In this document: one piece after another, positions 3,544-9,529 of the stretch
Layout of the letters: the number at the start of each line of letters is the position of its first letter
Position numbering within the stretch: position 1 is the stretch's first letter
Source: Oscillospiraceae bacterium
Lineage (GTDB): Bacteria; Bacillota; Clostridia; Oscillospirales; Ruminococcaceae
NCBI GenBank assembly: GCA_009784765.1
Contig: WQXP01000029.1
Span: 1-9,529, forward strand
Length of the DNA stretch: 9,529 bases
Direction of reading: 5' to 3'
The notes under the pieces: generated by a model
What the model saw: only the letters and a program-made list of their open reading frames with translations
Told to the model about the DNA's origin: nothing
The model's database searches: none
Program-made: the position numbers and the translations under genes

Positions 3544-5717
3544 ACGTCGGGATAATTCGAAGACGGCTCTTCAGATGGTGTGGTGGGCGGTTCAGTCGGC
3601 GGTAAGGTCGGCGGAGTTGTCGGGACTTGGGGCGGTATAAGCTCAAGCATGAGGTCGATGTTAGGCTCGCCTACCATGGTCTTTTCCACGGGCTCCTTCT
3701 CAAAGTCAAAATGATAAGTTACATAAATGCCGTCCCGCCCGTTCTGAGGGTTGCGAATGTGTACCGAATACTCGGCAACCCCCGTTCCCTCAAACTCAAA
3801 CAACACAATGCGGTTAATCCCCATATGCTGGGATTTCTGGTCAATGAGTTCCCCCGCTTGATTGAGAAGCGAGAAATCAAACAACCCTGTTGCTATTTCA
3901 GGCATTTCAAATCGAATGAAGGACTCCCCGCCCGTAGCAGGCCCTTTGCCGATTGTCAGAACAACGATTGTTCCGCGATTCACTCTCCCTCCGTGAGGTG
4001 GCATTTGATTTATGATTCTGCCACGCTGCTCTTCGGGGCTTTCAACGAACTCAAACTCAGGCAGAAGATGAGTCAAACGCGCATGATAATCTGCTTCCAC
4101 ATTGTCCATACCCATGAAATTCGGAATCGTAGTCGTGTTCGCGTCGTCTATCCGCCCGAGGCTGAGGCGAATGCGTACCTGCGTCCCGACAGGGATTAAA
4201 TCCCCCGGCACATGGTCGCTGCTGATGAAATGCCCCAAGGGAACATCAGGGTCGTGTTCTTCAAGGAAAAGAGGAATCAATCCTAAGTTTTCTAACGCAA
4301 TTTTAATATCTTCACGTTTGTTCGACCTGTCGAAAGGCGGCATACTTGCCGTTTGTTGACCTTTGCTGACAACGACTTGCACAACAGTCTGTTCCGGATT
4401 AAAAAGCTGACCGCTTCTCACGCTCTGTCTGATAACGTGCCCCACAGGGAAATCAGCCGAATAGTCTTGGGTCGCGTTTAACCGAAGCCAATAAAACTCT
4501 GCATTCACTTCCGTAAACGGCCGCCCGACTAAGTTTGGCATATCACGATTATTGCTCTTCCCGTCTAACATTTCACTGACAACATAAGTTATCAAAATCG
4601 CCGCGACAATCACGAACGCAGACGCAACCGCGAACAAAATCGGCAGAAGGGGCGAACGACGCTCTGCTATTTCATCATCGTCATACTCATCATCGTCGTC
4701 GTCATCGTCAAAAACAGAAGCCTTAGGCGCGGCTGCCCCTGTGTCTTTCACGTTTTTCTTAGCACCGCCCGACGCGGCGGCACCCCCCGCGAGTGCAGCA
4801 GCAGCGGCATTCGGGGCAGGTTTTCCCGCTTTATCGACGTGCTTAGCCTCCCCTGAAGGTGTCGAGTATTTGTATTCAAAGACGATTCCCGGATTTTTCT
4901 CAAACTCTTGCAAATCGCCGAGCATTTCCCCGGAAGCCTGATAGCGTTCAAGGGAGTTCTTCTGCATCGCACGAAAGATAATCTCTTCCAAAGCCCCGGG
5001 AATAGAAGCGTTAATCTCACGGGGTGCTTTCGGGCGAGCATTAGTGTGCATCATCGCGATTTTCAGCGCGTCGTCCCCATCGAAAGGCTTCACCCCCGTG
5101 AGCATCTCATACATCATTACCCCCACAGAGTACAGGTCGCTCTTTTCGTCGGTATTCTCTCCCCTTGCCTGCTCCGGGCTGATATAATGCACCGAGCCGA
5201 TTGCTTTTTCCGAGAGGCTCTTGTCTATCTCACGATTGAACCGCGCAATCCCGAAATCCATGACCTTGATACTGCCGTCCCGCAGCAACATAACATTCTG
5301 TGACTTAACGTCCCGGTGGACTATTCCTCTGTCATGGGCATATTGCAAAGCCTTGAGGATTTGCGTAACATAACTGTGCGCCTCTTTCCACTTGAGGACG
5401 CCCTGCCGCGTGATATACTCCGTCAAAGTAATCCCGTCAACATATTCCATGACAAGATACTTAGGCGTGTCATTGAATCCGCTGTCGTAAATCTTAACAA
5501 TATTCGGGTGTGTTAATAGCGCGACTGCCTTGCACTCATTACGGAAACGCCGCAGGAAATCATCGCTCCCTGCAAACTCATTACGCAGGATTTTCACCGC
5601 GACTGTACGGTCTTCCGTCGTATCCGCCGCCTTGTAAATCTCTGCCATACCCCCCGCACCGATTAGCTCGAGAAGCTCATACCTGCCGTCTAATTTCATG
5701 CCGATGTAACTGTTCAT
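3540..5717 (-). CDS. prkC: PASTA-domain Ser/Thr protein kinase (PrkC/Stk1 type)
   Basis: This 725-aa membrane kinase would sense peptidoglycan fragments and phosphorylate proteins of cell wall, growth and translation control. The kinase domain is about 13-272: glycine loop IGAGGMAEIY (19-28), Lys42, catalytic HRDVKSQN (134-141), DFG (154-156), SPEQARGE (180-187). A Ala/Gly-rich linker and a run of Asp residues (337-349) precede one transmembrane helix (355-380). Outside are three PASTA-like repeats (about 392-453, 457-521, 528-591), an extra beta-rich domain (about 596-675) and a Pro/Thr tail (694-725). The activation loop has Ser-Leu-Ser (167-169) where many relatives have a Thr-x-Thr. The SD AGGAG (5726-5730) is 8 nt upstream of the ATG. 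It follows its phosphatase gene by 16 nt and overlaps rsgA by 4 nt. Confidence 0.95.
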   Translation of the reverse strand: MNSYIGMKLDGRYELLELIGAGGMAEIYKAADTTEDRTVAVKILRNEFAGSDDFLRRFRNECKAVALLTHPNIVKIYDSGFNDTPKYLVMEYVDGITLTEYITRQGVLKWKEAHSYVTQILKALQYAHDRGIVHRDVKSQNVMLLRDGSIKVMDFGIARFNREIDKSLSEKAIGSVHYISPEQARGENTDEKSDLYSVGVMMYEMLTGVKPFDGDDALKIAMMHTNARPKAPREINASIPGALEEIIFRAMQKNSLERYQASGEMLGDLQEFEKNPGIVFEYKYSTPSGEAKHVDKAGKPAPNAAAAALAGGAAASGGAKKNVKDTGAAAPKASVFDDDDDDDEYDDDEIAERRSPLLPILFAVASAFVIVAAILITYVVSEMLDGKSNNRDMPNLVGRPFTEVNAEFYWLRLNATQDYSADFPVGHVIRQSVRSGQLFNPEQTVVQVVVSKGQQTASMPPFDRSNKREDIKIALENLGLIPLFLEEHDPDVPLGHFISSDHVPGDLIPVGTQVRIRLSLGRIDDANTTTIPNFMGMDNVEADYHARLTHLLPEFEFVESPEEQRGRIINQMPPHGGRVNRGTIVVLTIGKGPATGGESFIRFEMPEIATGLFDFSLLNQAGELIDQKSQHMGINRIVLFEFEGTGVAEYSVHIRNPQNGRDGIYVTYHFDFEKEPVEKTMVGEPNIDLMLELIPPQVPTTPPTLPPTEPPTTPSEEPSSNYPDV

Positions 5718-5733
5718 ATGCTTTTCTCCTATC

Positions 5734-6462
5734 TCAAGCTGTAATTAGCCCTACTGTTATATTGTCATTTCCGCCATTGGCGAGTGCGTAGTCAACAAGC
5801 AAATCGCAGACCCTGCCCTTGGGATTGTCAAGCACGATTTGCGCGATTTTCACATCATCTCCGTAAGAATGAAGCCCGTCAGAACTCAGAAGCAATATGC
5901 TGTCTTTATGAAGAGGAAGCTCAAAGTAATCCGGGATTATATCCGCCTCTGCTCCGATTGCCCGCGTAATCGCATTGCGATTCGGGTGGGTTCGCGCCTC
6001 CTGCGGAGTAATCGTCCCGTCTTCCAAAAGCACCCGAATGTAGGTATGGTCTTTCGTAATCTGCTGGACGCTGTTATCGAAGATATGATATGCGCGGCTG
6101 TCCCCGACGTTGACGATATACGCCCGCCCTTCGTGTACGATTGCACAGACGCAAGTCGTCCCCATTCCGCGCTTGGCGACATCAGAGAACGCTTCCTCAT
6201 AGACTTGCGTGTTCGCGGCAATAAACGAAGTCAACATAAGATTACGAATGCTGTTAGCGTCGCCGTTTTCACGAAAACCATGACGAAGCCTGTGGGTGAT
6301 AATATCCACCGTCATCTGGCTGGCGCGGCTCCCTGCGTTTTCGCCGCCCATTCCGTCACACAGCACGACTGCTGCAGCGTTCATCGAAATTTGACCTGCC
6401 CAAACACGGTCTTGATTTTCGGTACGCTTTTTCCCTATGTCTGTTTTAGAGTAAAACCTCAT
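5734..6462 (-). CDS. prpC: PP2C-family Ser/Thr protein phosphatase (PrpC/Stp)
   Basis: This 242-aa soluble, metal-dependent phosphatase would dephosphorylate the adjacent kinase and its targets. All core PP2C motifs are visible: TENQDR (14-19), LCDGMGG (34-40) with metal-binding Asp36 and Gly37, GMGTT (99-103), NVGDSRAY (118-125), SSDGLHSY (193-200) with metal ligand Asp195, and GGNDNITV (230-237) with Asp233. The length is typical for the bacterial Stp group. The SD GGAG (6472-6475) lies inside the last codons of rlmN, 9 nt before the ATG, and only 5 nt separate the genes. The pairing of phosphatase then kinase is conserved across Firmicutes and Actinobacteria. Confidence 0.95.
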   Translation of the reverse strand: MRFYSKTDIGKKRTENQDRVWAGQISMNAAAVVLCDGMGGENAGSRASQMTVDIITHRLRHGFRENGDANSIRNLMLTSFIAANTQVYEEAFSDVAKRGMGTTCVCAIVHEGRAYIVNVGDSRAYHIFDNSVQQITKDHTYIRVLLEDGTITPQEARTHPNRNAITRAIGAEADIIPDYFELPLHKDSILLLSSDGLHSYGDDVKIAQIVLDNPKGRVCDLLVDYALANGGNDNITVGLITA

Positions 6463-6467
6463 AGCTT

Positions 6468-7589
6468 CTAACTCCGGTCAAGCCACTGAAGCGGCTTAAC
6501 CTCCGCGCAGCCGGACAAAGCCCGGCTCGCTTGGCTCCTTACTTCCTTGCGTAATTGTCCGCAGGCGGCGTTAATATCATCGCCCATTGTTCTGCGGATT
6601 GTCGCGTTAATTTTTCGGCTCTCGAGCATTTCCGCAAAAGCTTTCCCATTCACGGATTTGCGGAAACCTGCCCCCGTGTCATTCACAGGAATCAAATTCA
6701 CATGAAAAGCGTGAGGCGGTAATTCCCCCCGCAGAAGCCCCGCTAATCGCCCCGCCTGTTCCGAACTGTCGTTGACTCCCTCAATCAGCGCATACTCAAA
6801 GCTAATCCTCCGGCGGGTCGCCTCGAAATAATCCCGGCAAGCACGCATAAGTTCGCTTAAAGGATATGCGCGGTTAATCGGCATAATCGCGCTTCTGTCC
6901 TCATCACAAGCAGCGTGGAGCGACACAGACAGAGTAATTCCGAGCTTATGCTCTGCAAGCTTGTCGATTTGCGGAACAATCCCGCAAGTGGAGAGGCTGA
7001 TATGCCTTGCGCCAATGGGCGAAAGCTCAAGAAATCGCAGGACATTGTCGAAATTGTCGAGTGGTTCGCCTATTCCCATGATGACAATGTTGACAGTTGA
7101 CAATGGACAATTGACAGTTGACAGTTGATTCAGTCGCAGAGTTTCATATACCTGTAACAGCATTTCGCTCGGAGCCAGGTTGCGAACTAATCCGCCCACT
7201 CCCGAAGCACAGAAGGTGCAACCCATTCGGCAGCCAACTTGGCTCGATATGCAGAGGCTGTTGCGGTCTTTGAACTGCATAAACACAGTTTCGATTGCCT
7301 GCCCGTCAGATAGCTCATACAAGTATTTTACCGTATCGCCGCGTTTTGATACACGCTTTTGCAGAACTTTCAGTGATTTCAGCGCGTATTTGAGCGAAAG
7401 CTCTTCCCGCAGCTTTTCAGGCAGGTTTGTCATTTCGCCGAAACTCACGACGCGCTTGACGTGCAACCACTCGAAAATCTGTTTTGCACGAAATTTCGGG
7501 AGTTTGAGGGAAGCCAGCTCCTGCTCAAGTTCGCTTAAAGTAAGCGACAAAAAATCCGTCTCCGCTCCTACTGTCATTGGCATTTCCAC
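6468..7589 (-). CDS. rlmN: Dual-specificity RNA methyltransferase RlmN
   Basis: This 373-aa radical-SAM enzyme methylates C2 of A2503 in 23S rRNA and A37 in some tRNAs. The Fe-S motif is CRMGCTFC (120-127). The two catalytic cysteines correspond to Cys113 and Cys343 (in DDINAACGQLR). MGIGEPLDN (171-179) and the conserved SLHA (223-226) are present. The start at 7589 is supported by AAAGGA 8 nt upstream; it makes the gene overlap rsmB by 65 nt. Other in-frame Met codons at residues 3 and 5 are possible. Residues about 155-166 (QLSTVNCPLSTV) are encoded by tandem heptamers and fill a variable loop just before the MGIGEP motif. The DxxxG-type resistance relative Cfr is unlikely given length and operon. 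Confidence 0.95.
   Translation of the reverse strand: MEMPMTVGAETDFLSLTLSELEQELASLKLPKFRAKQIFEWLHVKRVVSFGEMTNLPEKLREELSLKYALKSLKVLQKRVSKRGDTVKYLYELSDGQAIETVFMQFKDRNSLCISSQVGCRMGCTFCASGVGGLVRNLAPSEMLLQVYETLRLNQLSTVNCPLSTVNIVIMGIGEPLDNFDNVLRFLELSPIGARHISLSTCGIVPQIDKLAEHKLGITLSVSLHAACDEDRSAIMPINRAYPLSELMRACRDYFEATRRRISFEYALIEGVNDSSEQAGRLAGLLRGELPPHAFHVNLIPVNDTGAGFRKSVNGKAFAEMLESRKINATIRRTMGDDINAACGQLRKEVRSQASRALSGCAEVKPLQWLDRS
7090..7128. repeat. Tandem heptanucleotide repeat inside rlmN
   Basis: Five consecutive 7-bp units, TTGACAG, TTGACAA, TGGACAA, TTGACAG and TTGACAG, then a partial TTGA. On the coding strand this reads through three different codon phases as Gln-Leu-Ser-Thr-Val-Asn-Cys-Pro-Leu-Ser-Thr-Val without stops. 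Heptamers of this kind resemble intergenic short tandem repeats seen in several bacterial genomes. Here it sits within a conserved enzyme gene and is kept in frame. Confidence 0.85.
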
Positions 7590-8637
7590 CGTCCTTTGTC
7601 GGAATAAACGTCTGTTTGCTCATTAGCTCAAACTCCGGGTTTTGCGCAAGAAAAGCCTCTGCTACATCGTCATTTTCAGCGCGGCTTAGGGTACAAGTCG
7701 AATACATCAGCACTCCGCCGCTTTTGACATAGATTGAACCGCTCTGCAAAATCTCGCGCTGGATTTGCGGTAAATCTGCAAACCTGCTCTCGGATTTATA
7801 CTTAATCTCGGGTTTTCGGCGGATTACGCCAAGCCCTGAACAGGGAACATCACAGACTACACGGTCGGCTTGGGGCAGCCTCGCATCAAAAACGGTTGCG
7901 TCGCTCACTTGAGTTTCGATTATGCTTAATCCGAGCCGCTTTGCACCCTTCGTGACTAATTGCAGTTTGCCGCTTTTGTCACAAGCGATTACTCTGCCCT
8001 CATTGCCCATAAGCGTCGCGATTGTGAAGCTCTTCCCACCGGGTGCGGCGCAGAGGTCAAGGATTGTTTCCCCGCCCTGCGGCTCTAAATCAACGCAAGC
8101 ACGGTAGCTTGATTCGTCTTGAATATAACTCTCGCCATTAGGGGCAATCCGCTCGAAAATCGGTGGTTTGCCAAGGCTTGATTCTAAAATCGACAGAGTT
8201 GCTTCGTCGCCGTATTCGGCTTGCCACTTGGTGACAAGCCACTCGGGGCAGGAATACTTGACGGACAGACTCGCGTCAGTTAAGTCAACAGGCTCGCGTA
8301 GATAGCTGCGTAAAACAGCGTTCACAAAACCCCTTTCATTAGCTGAGGCAAGGCGAACCGTTTCATTAACAACTGCATATTCTTCGCTTTCCATGAACAC
8401 CAATTCATAAAACGCAATTCGAAATATAGCTTGAACAGTTGCAGTCGGCGTGCGTTTGACATACCGTGCAATAACATAATCGAGAGTTAATCGCCGTTCA
8501 ATCACACCGTAAAAAATCGCAGTAACGGCGGCTTTGTGTTGAGGCTGTTTTATCAGCGCATTGTTAAGCAAAATCGGCGAATATCCGCCCGCGTTCATTC
8601 GCAGGAGCAAATCAAGGACTGTTTTTCTTATATTCAT
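7525..8637 (-). CDS. rsmB: 16S rRNA (cytosine-C5) methyltransferase RsmB, shortened
   Basis: This 370-aa protein methylates C967 (E. coli numbering) of 16S rRNA using SAM. A NusB-like helical domain spans about 1-125. The methyltransferase domain follows: QDESSYRA (173-180), motif I LDLCAAPGGKS (193-203), motif IV DVPCSGLG (263-270) with Cys266, and catalytic motif VI YSTCTL (312-317) with Cys315. Relatives are about 430-450 aa. The missing length lies mainly between Pro158-Pro159 and QDESS, where only about 13 residues remain of a region usually about 60 long that holds part of the RNA-recognition subdomain. All catalytic residues are intact. The start overlaps the fmt stop as ATGA, and the end overlaps rlmN by 65 nt. 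Confidence 0.92.
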   Translation of the reverse strand: MNIRKTVLDLLLRMNAGGYSPILLNNALIKQPQHKAAVTAIFYGVIERRLTLDYVIARYVKRTPTATVQAIFRIAFYELVFMESEEYAVVNETVRLASANERGFVNAVLRSYLREPVDLTDASLSVKYSCPEWLVTKWQAEYGDEATLSILESSLGKPPIFERIAPNGESYIQDESSYRACVDLEPQGGETILDLCAAPGGKSFTIATLMGNEGRVIACDKSGKLQLVTKGAKRLGLSIIETQVSDATVFDARLPQADRVVCDVPCSGLGVIRRKPEIKYKSESRFADLPQIQREILQSGSIYVKSGGVLMYSTCTLSRAENDDVAEAFLAQNPEFELMSKQTFIPTKDGGNANDSRSGDGFFVAYFKRT

Positions 8638-9470
8638 GATTTGTGCCCTCTCCCTCTCAAGAACGCTTCCATGCTCATTCGCTTGCCGCCCTCCGGCTGA
8701 ACTTCGGTGAAAATCACCCTGCCTGACTCCTGCACAGCGCGGTAGATTTTCAGCCGCACGCCCTCATGATAGGTGAAAGCGCAAGGATAGTCCGCCAACC
8801 CGCGAATTTTGTTCAGCACTTCGCTGACAGGCTTGCTCAAGTCCAGCTCACACTCCCCTTTGGTGAGTTTTGCCGCATAAGTCGCCTCTGAATCGCTTTG
8901 CTTGATTGGCACAAGTGTGTCTATATCATTAAGAGCTTGTACAATCAATCTCCCGCCAAGTTCCGCAAGAGTGTCATGAAGCTCTGTAGCAGTCATGGTT
9001 TCGGGAATGTCTACTTTTTCGTGAAGCAGCATAGCCCCCGTATCAAGCCCCGCCTCCATCTGCATAATGGTAATGCCCGATTCGCTCTGCCCCTCCATGA
9101 TACAGCGGTTAATAGGCGCAGCCCCGCGATATTTAGGCAACAGACTTCCGTGGACATTGATACAGCCGTATTTCGGCAAATCAAGAATACTCTGCGGCAG
9201 AATCATGCCATAAGCGGCGACTGCTATGCAATCGGGATTATACCCCCGCAAAGCCTCTAATGCCTCACCGTCCTTGAGCGTCGTCGGTTGTTCAACAGGA
9301 ATGCCGCGTTCCAACGCAAGTTCCTTAACCGGCGAAAAGCTGATTTTCTTTCCGCGATTACGCGGCTTATCGGGCTGAGTATACACTGCGACAACTTCAT
9401 GTTTGCTGTTTAACAGCGCGTTTAGTGAAACTGCCGCGAAATCGGGTGTACCCATAAAAATTATTCTCAA
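8634..9470 (-). CDS. fmt: Methionyl-tRNA formyltransferase
   Basis: This 278-aa enzyme (from the chosen start) formylates Met-tRNAi with 10-formyl-THF for translation initiation. The N-terminus becomes MRIIFMGTPDFA, the canonical Fmt opening, if the TTG at 9470 is used; GGGGTGA lies just upstream. An earlier TTG at 9491 would add seven atypical residues. The catalytic Asn105, His107 and Asp143 are in INVHGSLLPKYRGAAP (104-119) and EAGLDTGAM (139-147). The substrate loop QPDKPRNRGK (32-41) is present. The C-terminal OB-like domain is recognisable (SEATYAAKL, IRGLADYPCAF) but lacks the usual IDW tryptophan and is about 30 residues short of the usual 310. Its stop overlaps rsmB as ATGA. Confidence 0.95.
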   Translation of the reverse strand: MRIIFMGTPDFAAVSLNALLNSKHEVVAVYTQPDKPRNRGKKISFSPVKELALERGIPVEQPTTLKDGEALEALRGYNPDCIAVAAYGMILPQSILDLPKYGCINVHGSLLPKYRGAAPINRCIMEGQSESGITIMQMEAGLDTGAMLLHEKVDIPETMTATELHDTLAELGGRLIVQALNDIDTLVPIKQSDSEATYAAKLTKGECELDLSKPVSEVLNKIRGLADYPCAFTYHEGVRLKIYRAVQESGRVIFTEVQPEGGKRMSMEAFLRGRGHKS

Positions 9471-9487
9471 AATTTTCACCCCCCCTG

Positions 9488-9529
9488 TCAATCATCTTGC
9501 GGCAATAACAATGTTTTCGAATATTGCAA
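9488..9529 (-). CDS. 3' end of an upstream gene, partial
   Basis: The operon clearly continues past the right edge. Two minus-strand frames end here: one reading LQYSKTLLLPQDD with a stop at 9488-9490, the other ending IFENIVIAAR with a stop at 9492-9494. Either would leave less than 25 nt before the fmt TTG. In many Firmicutes def or priA precedes fmt, but these few residues do not allow a family call or a choice between frames. Confidence 0.3.
   Translation of the reverse strand: MQYSKTLLLPQDD

Noticed and set aside
3627..4199. 190-codon plus-strand frame opposite prkC
   Set aside because: It lies wholly opposite the PASTA region of prkC and shows no SD or recognisable motif, so it is a shadow of codon bias.
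4670..4712. Trinucleotide-like run opposite the poly-Asp codons as a possible repeat array or CRISPR-like element
   Set aside because: It is a mix of GAT and GAC codons for the acidic run in prkC, with no spacer structure. No CRISPR array, tRNA, rRNA or insertion sequence was seen anywhere in the window.
5839..6471. 210-codon plus-strand frame opposite the PP2C phosphatase gene
   Set aside because: It is opposite a complete, motif-bearing phosphatase gene and has no ribosome site or domain.
7090..7128. TTGACA hexamers inside rlmN as promoter -35 elements
   Set aside because: They are units of a tandem heptamer. I see no matching -10 at proper distance that would serve a downstream gene.

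Overview
The window looks like a chromosomal segment of a spore-forming, low-to-mid-GC Clostridia bacterium, probably near the Ruminococcaceae/Oscillospiraceae. The evidence is Gram-positive-type Shine-Dalgarno sites, the gene order fmt-rsmB-rlmN-prpC-prkC-rsgA known from Firmicutes, a PASTA-type Ser/Thr kinase, and a tiny spoVM-like gene in the place it holds in Bacillus subtilis. The genus cannot be named from this sequence alone.

Right and centre (about 9529 down to 2695, minus strand): a tightly packed operon. It starts with the last codons of an unidentified gene. Then come fmt (initiator tRNA formylation), rsmB (16S m5C methylation), rlmN (23S/tRNA m2A methylation), a PP2C phosphatase, the PrkC-like PASTA kinase, and rsgA (30S maturation GTPase). 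Junctions are 4-nt ATGA overlaps, one 65-nt overlap and short gaps, so the genes are very likely cotranscribed. Together they link translation start and ribosome maturation to a cell-wall-sensing kinase/phosphatase pair.

Centre-left (2694 to 1520, minus strand): the operon continues through small genes. There is a short ORF with an apparent frame conflict, a 57-aa two-helix membrane protein with a strong SD, a 22-aa spoVM candidate, and a signal-peptide-bearing Ser/Thr/Pro-rich membrane-anchored protein. The rpe and thiN genes that follow rsgA in B. subtilis are absent. The last gene converges on, and overlaps by 7 nt, an RluA-family pseudouridine synthase gene on the plus strand (609-1526). 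That gene appears to be transcribed as a leaderless mRNA.

Left (1 to about 560): the most interesting part. A compact locus reproduces the layout of the type I toxin-antitoxin par system (Fst/RNA I-RNA II, first described on enterococcal plasmid pAD1). A near-consensus promoter drives an mRNA of about 190 nt. Its SD is sequestered in a GAAA-capped hairpin. It encodes a 30-aa hydrophobic peptide ending in a Trp-Leu-Asp and basic tail. The mRNA ends at a strong bidirectional terminator. From the other side, a near-consensus minus-strand promoter would make an antisense RNA of about 70 nt ending at the same terminator. A split direct repeat (305-329 and 472-499) makes the 5' part of the antisense RNA complementary to the toxin start codon region. 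A second copy of the antisense promoter lies at 120-162 facing the left edge. All function assignments rest on motif reading and context; no database search was run.
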